Assembly (NCBI RefSeq): GCF_014268585.2
Contig: NZ_CP077092.1
Span: 4,278,001-4,342,000, forward strand
Origin: Pseudomonas iranensis
GTDB taxonomy: Bacteria > Pseudomonadota > Gammaproteobacteria > Pseudomonadales > Pseudomonadaceae
DNA: 64,000 nucleotides
Direction: 5' to 3'
The position numbers and the translations under genes are program-made. Under the pieces are notes generated by a model. It did no database searches. It worked only from the letters and a program-made list of their open reading frames with translations, and was not told where the DNA came from. This document shows positions 53,888 through 63,438 of the stretch, piece after piece (position 1 is the first letter of the stretch; each line of letters starts with the position of its first letter).

Positions 53888-54454
53888 ATGCGCCTGTTCC
53901 GCTCTCTGACTTTGTTGCTTGCACTTGCAGCACCGACGGCGTTTGCCGATGACACGTATCAGGTCGAAATGATCCTGGTGCGCCAGAATGCCGTCCCGGC
54001 CATCGTCAGCCGCGCCGCCCCGGAAGACTGGGCCGCAGGCGCCCAGCGTCTGGGCAGCGACAGCCAGCGCACCCCAGCGCTGAATGATGTAGTGAACAAA
54101 CTCACCGCCAGCGGCGAGTACACCGTGCTGATGCACAAAGCCTGGCAGCAGAGCCTCGGCGAAGCGCCGGCAAAAGTCGCAGTGAGCGAAGGACAGGAAC
54201 AGTTCGGCCAGTTCCCGATCGAGGGCACGCTGGAAATGAAACTCGGCCGCTTCACCGACGTGACCGCCGATTTCTGGGTCAATCAGATCGACGCCAATGG
54301 CTTGGTCACCGCCAGTGAGCGCCTGCGTCAGGACAGCCACACCAAGAACGGCCAGCTCAATTACCTCGACAACGGTCATCTGGCCCTGCTGATCAAGATC
54401 ACTTCCCTGACCGCGCCAGCGCCTCGCGAAGCGCCTGAAGTCGTGCCGGACTGA
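53888..54454 (+). CDS. CsiV-family periplasmic protein
   Basis: A 188-residue exported protein (signal peptide 1-20, ending AFA), 10 bp after mfd. YQVEMILVRQNAVP after the signal and the C-terminal YLDNGHLALLIKIT are the peptidoglycan-related CsiV (DUF2167-independent) hallmarks. In Shewanella/Vibrio-type systems CsiV helps LpoA-linked cell-wall synthesis; its role in Pseudomonas is not settled. GAAGGACGCCCG precedes the ATG at 53888. Confidence 0.82.
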   Translation: MRLFRSLTLLLALAAPTAFADDTYQVEMILVRQNAVPAIVSRAAPEDWAAGAQRLGSDSQRTPALNDVVNKLTASGEYTVLMHKAWQQSLGEAPAKVAVSEGQEQFGQFPIEGTLEMKLGRFTDVTADFWVNQIDANGLVTASERLRQDSHTKNGQLNYLDNGHLALLIKITSLTAPAPREAPEVVPD

Positions 54455-54465
54455 TCGAAGTCCTT

Positions 54466-57156
54466 ATGCCGCCGCCCCTGAGCAAACCGCTGGCCCCGTC
54501 GTGGGTCAGCCGATTCAAAGAACAGAGTCTGGAGCGCGGCCGCCGCTACGCTTTGGAGAATCGGGTGCGCATCGCCCAGGTCGGCGATGCGACCATCACC
54601 GCCAGTTGCGAAGGCTCCGGCGGCAGTGTCTACCGGCAAACCATCCATCTGCGCGAGTCAGCCAAAGCGACGCTGTTGCTGGTCGACGCCACCTGCACCT
54701 GCCCGGTGCGCAGCAATTGCAAACATTGCGCGGCGGTGCTGCTGAAAATCCAGGAAACCCTCGACTACCCCGCCGCCGCGAAAGATGCCGAGCTGCTGGA
54801 GAAGCTCCAGGCCGTGCTGGAAAACCGCAGCCCGAAAGCGCCACCGCAAGTGCTGGTGGACAACGTGCAGCCGGTGCCGCGCCTGTGGCTGGCGAGCGTC
54901 GAGTTCAGCGCCTTCGAGCCGCGCAACGGCAAGATGCAGCGCTACATTCAGCATCGTGCGGCGCTGTCGTTCAGCTATCTGGACGAATACGTCAGCGGGC
55001 AAAAACACAGCGATATCCTGATCCGTCAGGAAGCCCAGACCCTGCGGATAAAACGTCATCCGGACGTCGAACAGTCTTACCGCGAACAGTTGCGCATCCT
55101 CGGTTTCCGCATCGCCACCCGGCAGAGCAAAGCGCTGCCGGAAAGCGCCGGCGAACTCTACGAGATGGTCAACGACAGCGCCTGGCTGACCTTCACGCTC
55201 AATGACTTGCCGAAGTTGCGCAGCCAGGGCTGGGAGTTGCAGATCGATGAGGAATTCGGTTTCGACCTGACCGCCGTCGACGACTGGTACGCCACCGTCG
55301 AACAGGCGCCGGAGCGCGACTGGTTTGATCTGGAGCTGGGCATCATTGTCAACGGCGAACGCCTGAGCCTGCTGCCGATCCTGCTGAATCTGATGCGCTC
55401 GCACACCGAGATCCTCAACCCGGAACGCCTCGCCCGGCGTCGCGATGACGAGCTGATTCTGGTGAACATTCCGCAACGCAGCAGCGAGCATGGGCCGTTG
55501 CAAGTGGCGCTGCCCCTCGGTCGCTTGAAGCCGGTATTGATGACCTTGGGCGAGTTCTATTTGCAGGAGCCGGGCGAAACCACCCTGCGTCTGAGCAAGG
55601 CTGACGCCACCCGGCTCAATTCGCTGGAAGGCCTGCCGCTGTTGTGGGAAGGCGGCGAGCAGATGCGCACCTTCGCCCAGCGCCTGCGCGACATCCGCGA
55701 TTTCAGCGCCCAAGCGCCGCAAGGCTTGAACGCGACGCTGCGCCCGTATCAGCTTGAAGGCTTGAGCTGGATGCAATCGCTGCGGCAACTGGAGGTCGGC
55801 GGGATTCTTGCGGATGACATGGGCCTGGGCAAAACCCTACAGACCCTGGCGCATATTCTCAGCGAGAAGAACGCCGGACGCCTCGATCGTCCGTGCATGG
55901 TGGTGATGCCGACCAGCCTGATTCCGAACTGGCTCGATGAGGCGGCGCACTTCACCCCGCAACTGAAAGTCCTCGCACTGTACGGCGCGACGCGAAAAAA
56001 GCACTTCGACAATCTGGCCGACTTCGACCTGATCCTCACCACTTACGCCCTGTTGCCCAAGGACCTTGAGCGTTTGGCCAAACAGCCGTTGCACGTGCTG
56101 GTGCTGGACGAAGCGCAATACATCAAGAACCCCAACAGCAAAGCCGCCCAGGCCGCCCGCGAGCTGAACGCGCGCCAGCGCCTGTGCCTCAGCGGCACGC
56201 CGCTGGAAAACCACTTGGGCGAGCTGTGGTCGCTGTTCCACTTCCTGCTGCCGGGCTGGCTTGGCGACGTGAAAAGTTTCAATGCCGATTACCGCGTGCC
56301 GATCGAAAAGCGCGGCAGTGAAGTCAGACTGCAACACCTCAACGGTCGGATAAAACCGTTTCTGCTGCGCCGCACCAAAGAGCAGGTTGCCACGGAGCTG
56401 CCGCCGAAAACCGAAATCATCCATTGGGTCGAACTCAACGAAGCGCAGCGCGACGTGTACGAGACCATGCGCCTGGCGATGGACAAGAAGGTCCGTGACG
56501 AGATCACTCGCAAAGGCGTGGCACGCAGCCAGATCATCATTCTCGAAGCATTGCTCAAGCTGCGCCAGGTCTGCTGCGATCTGCGCCTGGTCAACGACGC
56601 CACCCTGCCCGCACGCGGCAGCACCTCGGGCAAACTCGACAGCCTGATGGAAATGCTTGAGGAGTTGTTCGAGGAAGGCCGGCGGATTCTGCTGTTCTCG
56701 CAATTCACTTCGATGCTGACATTGATCGAAGAGGAATTGAAAAAACGCAAGATCGCTTACGCCCTTCTCACTGGCCAGACCCGTGACCGGCGCACACCGG
56801 TGAAGGAATTCCAGAGCGGCACGAGGCAGATCTTTCTGATCAGCCTGAAGGCCGGTGGCGTCGGCTTGAACCTGACCGAAGCCGACACGGTGATTCACTA
56901 CGACCCGTGGTGGAACCCGGCAACCGAGAATCAGGCGACTGACCGCGCGTATCGAATCGGCCAAGAGAAACCGGTGTTCGTCTACAAGATGATTGCCCGG
57001 GGCACAGTGGAAGAGAAGATTCAGCACCTGCAGAAGGAAAAGTCTGACCTGGCAGCGGGCGTGCTCGATGGGCGCAAGGCCGGGGACTGGAAGTTGCAGA
57101 GCGATGATATTGAAGCGCTGTTTGCGCCGTTGCCGGACAAGATCGACAAGCGTTGA
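54466..57156 (+). CDS. SWIM-domain SNF2-family helicase, copy 1
   Basis: An 896-residue protein 11 bp after csiV. An N-terminal SWIM zinc finger (CTCPVRSNCKHC, about residues 77-87), a middle region with no named domain, and a C-terminal SNF2 ATPase: DDMGLGKTLQT (about 450-460), VLDEAQYIKN, the LSGTPLENHLGELWSLF block, and helicase C motifs LLFSQFTSM and DRAYRIGQEKPV. Such proteins move on duplex DNA or remove bound proteins; the bacterial targets are mostly unknown. A paralogue lies convergent just downstream. Confidence 0.9.
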   Translation: MPPPLSKPLAPSWVSRFKEQSLERGRRYALENRVRIAQVGDATITASCEGSGGSVYRQTIHLRESAKATLLLVDATCTCPVRSNCKHCAAVLLKIQETLDYPAAAKDAELLEKLQAVLENRSPKAPPQVLVDNVQPVPRLWLASVEFSAFEPRNGKMQRYIQHRAALSFSYLDEYVSGQKHSDILIRQEAQTLRIKRHPDVEQSYREQLRILGFRIATRQSKALPESAGELYEMVNDSAWLTFTLNDLPKLRSQGWELQIDEEFGFDLTAVDDWYATVEQAPERDWFDLELGIIVNGERLSLLPILLNLMRSHTEILNPERLARRRDDELILVNIPQRSSEHGPLQVALPLGRLKPVLMTLGEFYLQEPGETTLRLSKADATRLNSLEGLPLLWEGGEQMRTFAQRLRDIRDFSAQAPQGLNATLRPYQLEGLSWMQSLRQLEVGGILADDMGLGKTLQTLAHILSEKNAGRLDRPCMVVMPTSLIPNWLDEAAHFTPQLKVLALYGATRKKHFDNLADFDLILTTYALLPKDLERLAKQPLHVLVLDEAQYIKNPNSKAAQAARELNARQRLCLSGTPLENHLGELWSLFHFLLPGWLGDVKSFNADYRVPIEKRGSEVRLQHLNGRIKPFLLRRTKEQVATELPPKTEIIHWVELNEAQRDVYETMRLAMDKKVRDEITRKGVARSQIIILEALLKLRQVCCDLRLVNDATLPARGSTSGKLDSLMEMLEELFEEGRRILLFSQFTSMLTLIEEELKKRKIAYALLTGQTRDRRTPVKEFQSGTRQIFLISLKAGGVGLNLTEADTVIHYDPWWNPATENQATDRAYRIGQEKPVFVYKMIARGTVEEKIQHLQKEKSDLAAGVLDGRKAGDWKLQSDDIEALFAPLPDKIDKR

Positions 57157-57182
57157 AAGCGGCGTTGCTGGTTAGATAGCTT

Positions 57183-57255
57183 TTCGCGAGCAGGCTCGCT
57201 CCCACACGATCCAGATTCACTGAAGATCAAATGTGGGAGCGAGCCTGCTCGCGAA
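57183..57255. repeat. REPIN-like REP doublet between the two helicase genes
   Basis: Inverted TCGCGAGCAGGCTCGCTCCC and a forward unit about 30 bp apart, at the point where the two convergent helicase genes meet. Confidence 0.82.
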
Positions 57256-57279
57256 TGGCCACACCGCGATTTAAACCCT

Positions 57280-60200
57280 TCAACCTCGGGAAACCGGCAA
57301 CGGCGCAAACAACGCCTCGATATCACTCTGTTCCAGTTTGAATCCGCCCGTCGTGCCACCCTCAAGCACCGCCCCGGCCAGCGCCGCTTTCTCCTGCTGC
57401 AACGCCTGGATCTTTTCTTCGACGGTGCCTTTGGCAATCAACTTGTAGACGAACACCGGATTGTTCTGCCCGATGCGATACGCCCGATCAGTCGCCTGAT
57501 TCTCCACTGCTGGGTTCCACCACGGATCGAAGTGAATCACCGTGTCCGCCGCCGTCAGGTTCAGACCAGTGCCCCCGGCCTTGAGGCTGATCAGGAACAA
57601 CGGCACCTTGCCGCCCTGGAAATCCCTCACCGGCGTGCGCCGATCGGTGGTGTCGCCGGTCAGCAATGAGTAGGCAAGCCCGCGTTGCTGCAACTCCTGC
57701 TCGATCAGCGCCAGCATCGAGGTGAATTGGGAAAACAGCAGAATGCGCCGACCTTCGCCGAGCAATTCTTCGAGCATCTCCATCAGGCTGATCAGCTTGC
57801 CGCTGCCCGAGCGCAACGCTTTCGCCGTCAGCGGCATATTGACCAGGCGTAGATCGCAGCAGACCTGGCGCAGCTTGAGCAGCGCATCGAGGATGATGAT
57901 CTGACTGCGCGCCACGCCGCTGCGGGCGATTTCGTCGCGGACCTTTTTGTCCATCGCCACACGCACCGTCTCATAGACGTCGCGCTGACCATCGCTGAGT
58001 TCGACCCAGTGGATGATCTCGGTTTTCGGTGGCAACTCGGTGGCGACCTGATCCTTCTTGCGTCGCAGCAAAAACGGCTTGATGCGCGCGGTCAGGTGCT
58101 GCATGCGCTGCACATTGCCGTGTTTCTCGATCGGCGTGCGGTAATCGCGGTTGAAGGATTTGCTGTCGCCGAGCCAGCCGGGCATGAGGAAATGGAACTG
58201 CGACCACAGCTCACCGAGGTGGTTTTCCAGCGGCGTACCGCTCAGACACAAGCGCTGACGGGCCTGTAAGTCACGGGCGGCCTGGGCGGCTTTGCTCAGC
58301 GGGTTCTTGATGTTCTGCGCTTCGTCGAGAATCAGCACGCTCCACAACTGCGGCTGCAAGATTTCCAGGTCCCTGGGCAGCAATGCATAAGTGGTCAGCA
58401 CCAAGTCGTATTCGCCCAGAGTGGCAAAGTCCTTTTGCCGCCCGCTGCCGTGCAGCGCCAGTACTTTCAACTGCGGCGTGAAGCGCTCGGCCTCGTCGAG
58501 CCAGTTGGGAATCAGGCTGGTCGGCATCACCGCCAGTGCCGGACAGTCCAGACGCCCGGCGTGTTTCTCCGTGAGCAGATGCGCCAGGGTCTGCAGGGTT
58601 TTACCCAGGCCCATGTCATCGCCCAGAATGCCGCCGACCTCCAGCTCGCGCAGGGTCTGCATCCAGTTCAGGCCTTCGAGTTGATACGGGCGCAGCTGCG
58701 CGTTGAGGCCGGCCGGCGCAGCAACCTGGGCGTGGCTGGAATTCTGCAGACGCTTGGCAAAAGTGCGCAGACGTTCGCCGCCCTGCCAGTCCAGCGGCAC
58801 GCCATCGAGCATACTCAGGCGCGCGGCGTCTGGAGCGGTCAAACGCAGCGCATCGCCTTGGTGTCCGCCCAGGTACAGCTCGCCGAGCGTCGCCATCAGC
58901 GGTTTGACCCGACTCAGCGGCAACGCGACTTTGGCGCCCGCCGGTTCGCCAAAACCGCTGGGCTTGAGCTCGATCAGGATTTTTTCATCATCGCTGCGCT
59001 GCGCCAGATTGACCGGGTCGAGCAAGCGCGGCTGGGTCCGCAACAGGTGCAGAAGGATCGGCAGCAAGCTGTAACGTTCGCCGTTGACGACGATACCCAA
59101 CTGCAGATCAAACCACTGATGCGTGGCCTCTTCTTCGACCTCGGCGTACCACTGTTCAACCGGTTGTACATCGAAATGGAAACCGGGACTGATCTCGATT
59201 TTCCAGTCTGCGGCGCGCAGTGTGGCCAGCCCTTCGTGCATGAACCCGAGCCAGGCGGAATCATCCGGCAAGGTAAACATCTCGCCAGGACGATCCATTG
59301 CACTCTTGCGCGTGGCTTTCTTGAAGCCATGTTTTTGCAGGTTCTGGCGCAGCTTCTTTTCCAGCGCCGGTTGACGCTGAATGCGCTGGGTTTCGCTGCC
59401 GTTGAGGATCATCACTTCCGGGTTGCGATCCACCGCCGGATGACCGTTGTAGGTAAACAGCAGAGCGGCGCGGTGCTCCAGCACATATTCCCAGCGCGAG
59501 CGTTCTCGGCCGCTGACCAGGGTCAGTTGCGGCTGCGGCAGCACGTCATCGAGGATCCGTTCGGTGAGTTTGTGCGGTGGCGCAATTTGGGTCGCCGCGC
59601 TCATGCGATGGCTGAACTGCATGGCCTGACGCGCCGGAATATCTGGCGCCTGGGTCAAATGACAGGCGAGTTTTTCTTCCAGCTCAGTGAACAGCGGGCC
59701 AACCTGGCGCTGCTCGCGATCAAGATAATAAAGCGGCTCCAGCGCCAGCACGGTTTCCTGCGCGGCTTCGGCACTGCTCCATTGCGCGCGGAATCCGCCA
59801 TCGGCCTGCTCAGCCCAAGAGAACTGACCGACGCGTTTCACCCCCGGTGTCAGCGCTCGCAGGTCTTCGAAGTCGAGGAACAGCCGCGAAGTACGCAGGA
59901 GCATTTCCAGCAGTTCGGCGCCACTGCTGCCTTCCAGCGGATAGCCGCTGTAATAGGCGTGATGGGAATGCATGGCGACCAACAGCCGGGCGATGCGCAG
60001 ATCCAGCTCGGACAGGTAGCCGGGCTGGCGCATGAGCATTTCCGCGAGCGAGTACATCGGTTTGACCTCGCGTAATTCGCCGCTCTTGAGCTGGTAAACC
60101 TTGAAAATATCCAGCAGCCACTTGCCGTTCGCAGACGTCGGTTTGAGCTTGTAAAACAGACGCGTACCTGCGGTTTGCGCACTTTCTTCAGCGGGCTTGG

Positions 60201-60573
60201 CCGGCACGGGAATTGTCGAAAGCCAATGCTCCAGCGCTCGTCCCAACGGGGTCTGCGCGTCACTTCCAGACGCATCCTCGCCAGTGCCCAGCAGGTGATA
60301 GAGCACCGCTGCGCTGTGCTTGCAGTCGATTGCAACAGGACAGCTGCACAGGCAACGCAGGTTTACCGACCCCAGCCGATCTTCGGACAGATAAATGCTT
60401 TGCTCATACGCCTGAAGTTGCGAGCCGACGCAGAACGCCTCTATCTTCCTGTCATCGATCTCGAGGATCTCGACCCGGTCATCGGCAGCATAAGCCCGGG
60501 CCTTGGCCAACGCCTTGCTACTGAATGCGTGGGTCCATGTCAGCCCTTTGAGCCGCTCGATGAAAATGCTCAT
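57280..60573 (-). CDS. SWIM-domain SNF2-family helicase, copy 2
   Basis: A 1097-residue paralogue of the helicase at 54466, about 200 residues longer, mostly in the middle region. SWIM finger CLCSCPVAIDCKHS near residues 75-86; ATPase motifs DDMGLGKTLQT (about 650), LILDEAQNIKN and DRAYRIGQNNPV. The two ATPase halves are near-identical in long stretches, so they come from a duplication. It starts 9 bp after mtnP, hence shares the nagZ-mtnP transcript. Confidence 0.9.
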   Translation of the reverse strand: MSIFIERLKGLTWTHAFSSKALAKARAYAADDRVEILEIDDRKIEAFCVGSQLQAYEQSIYLSEDRLGSVNLRCLCSCPVAIDCKHSAAVLYHLLGTGEDASGSDAQTPLGRALEHWLSTIPVPAKPAEESAQTAGTRLFYKLKPTSANGKWLLDIFKVYQLKSGELREVKPMYSLAEMLMRQPGYLSELDLRIARLLVAMHSHHAYYSGYPLEGSSGAELLEMLLRTSRLFLDFEDLRALTPGVKRVGQFSWAEQADGGFRAQWSSAEAAQETVLALEPLYYLDREQRQVGPLFTELEEKLACHLTQAPDIPARQAMQFSHRMSAATQIAPPHKLTERILDDVLPQPQLTLVSGRERSRWEYVLEHRAALLFTYNGHPAVDRNPEVMILNGSETQRIQRQPALEKKLRQNLQKHGFKKATRKSAMDRPGEMFTLPDDSAWLGFMHEGLATLRAADWKIEISPGFHFDVQPVEQWYAEVEEEATHQWFDLQLGIVVNGERYSLLPILLHLLRTQPRLLDPVNLAQRSDDEKILIELKPSGFGEPAGAKVALPLSRVKPLMATLGELYLGGHQGDALRLTAPDAARLSMLDGVPLDWQGGERLRTFAKRLQNSSHAQVAAPAGLNAQLRPYQLEGLNWMQTLRELEVGGILGDDMGLGKTLQTLAHLLTEKHAGRLDCPALAVMPTSLIPNWLDEAERFTPQLKVLALHGSGRQKDFATLGEYDLVLTTYALLPRDLEILQPQLWSVLILDEAQNIKNPLSKAAQAARDLQARQRLCLSGTPLENHLGELWSQFHFLMPGWLGDSKSFNRDYRTPIEKHGNVQRMQHLTARIKPFLLRRKKDQVATELPPKTEIIHWVELSDGQRDVYETVRVAMDKKVRDEIARSGVARSQIIILDALLKLRQVCCDLRLVNMPLTAKALRSGSGKLISLMEMLEELLGEGRRILLFSQFTSMLALIEQELQQRGLAYSLLTGDTTDRRTPVRDFQGGKVPLFLISLKAGGTGLNLTAADTVIHFDPWWNPAVENQATDRAYRIGQNNPVFVYKLIAKGTVEEKIQALQQEKAALAGAVLEGGTTGGFKLEQSDIEALFAPLPVSRG

Positions 60574-60582
60574 GGACAGTCC

Positions 60583-61332
<750 letters not shown>

Positions 61333-62343
61333 TTACTCGATCAGTTGAGCGTCTTTGAGCGCGCCGAGGGCGGTGAGCCAACGCGGGTCCTGACGATAAT
61401 CGGTGCTGGCGAAGGCCTGCCCGCGCATCTTCGCGATGCGCGCGGAAGGCTTGACCTTCATACGCTGGGCGGCACTCAACGCCAGCTCGGCTGCCGCGCG
61501 GTCGTTGCACACCAGACCCATGTCGCAACCGGCACTCAGCGCGGCTTCGATGCGGCTGGCAGCGTCGCCGACCACGTGGGCGCCGGCCATCGACAGATCA
61601 TCGCTGAAGATCACGCCATCGAACTGCAACTCGCCGCGCAGGATCTCCTGCAGCCAGCGTCGGGAGAAACCGGCGGGCTGCGAGTCGACTTGCGGATAGA
61701 TGACGTGGGCCGGCATGACGGCGGCCAGCTGCTTGCTCAAACGGGCGAAGGGCACCAGATCATTGGCGCGGATTTCGTCGAGACTGCGCTCGTCGTTCGG
61801 AATCGCCACATGGGAGTCGGCTTCGGCCCAGCCGTGTCCCGGGAAATGCTTGCCGGTGGCGGCCATGCCCGCGCTGTTCATGCCGCGAATGAATGCACCG
61901 GCGAGCAAGGCTGCGCGCTCGGGATCGCCTTCGAAAGAACGGGTGCCGACCACAGCGCTGCGCTGATAGTCCAGATCCAGCACCGGGGCGAAACTCAGGT
62001 CGAGTCCGACCGCCAGCACTTCAGTGGCCATAATCCAGCCGCATTGCTCGGCGAGGTACTCTGCATTCGGGTTATCGGCGATGGCGCGCATCGCTGGCAG
62101 ACGGACGAAACCCTGACGCAAGCGCTGCACGCGCCCGCCTTCCTGATCCACTGCCAGCAGCAGATCCGGGCGAATCGCGCGGATCGCGGCGCTGAGCTCG
62201 CGCACCTGGCGTGGATGCTCAATGTTACGGGCGAAAATGATCAGGCCGCCCACTTCGGGCTGACGCAACAATTGGCGATCTTCGGCCGTCAGCCAGGTAC
62301 CGGCGACGTCCACCATCAACGAGCCTTGCAGGCCAGCAGTCAT
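61333..62343 (-). CDS. nagZ: Beta-N-acetylhexosaminidase NagZ
   Basis: A 336-residue cytoplasmic GH3 enzyme of peptidoglycan recycling; its product signals to AmpR and hence AmpC in pseudomonads. The start at 62343 (MTAGLQGSLM) is family-like. LLLAVDQEGGRVQRL (62-76), the His-loop GKHFPGHG (164-171) and nucleophile Asp248 (IFSDDLSM) are present. A hairpin separates it from psrA. Confidence 0.95.
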   Translation of the reverse strand: MTAGLQGSLMVDVAGTWLTAEDRQLLRQPEVGGLIIFARNIEHPRQVRELSAAIRAIRPDLLLAVDQEGGRVQRLRQGFVRLPAMRAIADNPNAEYLAEQCGWIMATEVLAVGLDLSFAPVLDLDYQRSAVVGTRSFEGDPERAALLAGAFIRGMNSAGMAATGKHFPGHGWAEADSHVAIPNDERSLDEIRANDLVPFARLSKQLAAVMPAHVIYPQVDSQPAGFSRRWLQEILRGELQFDGVIFSDDLSMAGAHVVGDAASRIEAALSAGCDMGLVCNDRAAAELALSAAQRMKVKPSARIAKMRGQAFASTDYRQDPRWLTALGALKDAQLIE

Positions 62344-62364
62344 AGAGATTCCTTGAAAACGAAA

Positions 62365-62435
62365 AACCCGATCTGCTTGCATTCGCTACCGTGGGCAACG
62401 CCCGGACGGTTAGCAGAATTCATGCAGATCGGGTT
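62365..62435 (-). terminator. Long hairpin between psrA and nagZ
   Basis: AACCCGATCTGC (62365-62376) and GCAGATCGGGTT (62424-62435) pair across a 47-base loop. On the minus strand the second arm is followed by TTTCGTTTT. It probably ends the psrA transcript. Confidence 0.6.
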
Positions 62436-62501
62436 CAGTACGAGAGTCGGCATGGCCGGCTAGCTTAGCGGATACCAGCTGCCGCGCCCACCCGTGCGCG
62501 G

Positions 62502-63209
62502 TCAAACCTTGGCGGCGACCGACATGGATTTGCTGCGCGGACGCAATTGTGCGCTGGCCATGGCTGTATCGGTGACGCCGGTTTCGGCGCGCATGCCGGC
62601 AGCGAGGAACGGCACCATCAGGCGCATCACTTGTTCGATGGAGGTATTGACGCCGAAATCGGTCTCGGCGATCGCGCGCAAGGCCTTGATCCCGGACATG
62701 CTGAACGCAGCGGCGCCAAGCATGAAGTGCACGCGCCAGAACAGTTCGATCGGCGGAATGCGTGGCGCCGCTTCATTGACCAGCAGCATGTAGCGGCGGA
62801 ACACTTTGCCGTACATGTCTTCCAGATAACGCCGCAAGTGGCCCTGGCTTTGACTGAACGCGAGGCCGAGCAAGCGCATGAAGATCGACAGGTCATTACC
62901 GCTGCGAGGCTGCACGACGAGCGCCTGCTCGACGAGAATTTCCAGCAACTCCTCTAGGGTCGGCTTGTTCTCAGGCTTGGCCTGACGGCGCTCCAGCTCT
63001 TTATCAAGGCTGACGCAGAACGGACCGAGGAAGCGCGAGAACACGGCCTGGATCAGCGCCTTTTTCGAGCCGAAGTGATAATTCACCGCAGCCAGATTGA
63101 CGCCAGCCTTGCTGGTGATCAAACGCAATGAGGTTTCAGCGAATCCTTTCTCCGCGAACAACTGCTCGGCAGCATCAAGAATGCGTTCAACGGTTTCCGA
63201 CTGGGCCAT
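62502..63209 (-). CDS. psrA: TetR-family regulator PsrA
   Basis: A 235-residue regulator that in pseudomonads responds to long-chain fatty acids, represses itself and beta-oxidation genes, and activates rpoS. The start at 63209 (MAQSETVERILDA) fits the family. The TetR helix-turn-helix is AAEQLFAEKGFAETSLRLI with NYHFGSKKALI; the C-terminal part is the ligand domain. Two PsrA boxes lie just upstream. Confidence 0.93.
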   Translation of the reverse strand: MAQSETVERILDAAEQLFAEKGFAETSLRLITSKAGVNLAAVNYHFGSKKALIQAVFSRFLGPFCVSLDKELERRQAKPENKPTLEELLEILVEQALVVQPRSGNDLSIFMRLLGLAFSQSQGHLRRYLEDMYGKVFRRYMLLVNEAAPRIPPIELFWRVHFMLGAAAFSMSGIKALRAIAETDFGVNTSIEQVMRLMVPFLAAGMRAETGVTDTAMASAQLRPRSKSMSVAAKV

Positions 63210-63224
63210 GGCTACTCCGCCTGA

Positions 63225-63251
63225 CAAACACTTGTTTGAAACATACGTTTC
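63225..63251. promoter_or_regulatory. Two overlapping PsrA boxes
   Basis: CAAAC-ACTT-GTTTG (63225-63238) and GAAAC-ATAC-GTTTC (63238-63251) both fit the PsrA motif G/CAAAC-N2-4-GTTTG/C and share one base. They start 16 bp before the psrA start codon, fitting autorepression. Confidence 0.85.
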
Positions 63252-63376
63252 AGCCTGTGCCTTGTCAAGCCTGCCGGTTCGTTTTGGGAATGGTCGGTCA
63301 GCTATTTAACCACACAAGGCGCCAGCATTAATAAGTGCTCTGCGCGACCGCTCGGCGGGCGGCAAAAAAACGCCCA

Positions 63377-63404
63377 TTGCCAAGACCGCTTCACTGTATA
63401 TAAT
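63377..63404 (+). promoter_or_regulatory. Sigma-70 promoter of lexA
   Basis: TTGCCA (63377-63382), 16 bp spacer, TATAAT (63399-63404), 35 bp before the lexA start. The -10 lies inside the first SOS box. Confidence 0.7.
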
Positions 63405-63409
63405 CCCAG
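63394..63409 (+). promoter_or_regulatory. LexA (SOS) box 1
   Basis: CTG-TATATAATCC-CAG matches the CTG-N10-CAG SOS box and covers the -10 element. Confidence 0.88.
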
Positions 63410-63412
63410 TCA

Positions 63413-63428
63413 CTGTATAAAAAGACAG
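63413..63428 (+). promoter_or_regulatory. LexA (SOS) box 2
   Basis: CTG-TATAAAAAGA-CAG, 19 bp after the first box and 11 bp before the lexA start codon. Two tandem boxes are usual for pseudomonad lexA. Confidence 0.88.
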
Positions 63429-63438
63429 AGCGATCAAT

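Noticed and set aside
52306..53955. Minus-strand ORF of 549 codons opposite mfd
   Set aside because: An antisense shadow of a complete, conserved gene.
58435..60075. Plus-strand ORF of 546 codons opposite the second SNF2 helicase
   Set aside because: A shadow frame with His/Gln/Arg-rich product typical of antisense GC-rich DNA.
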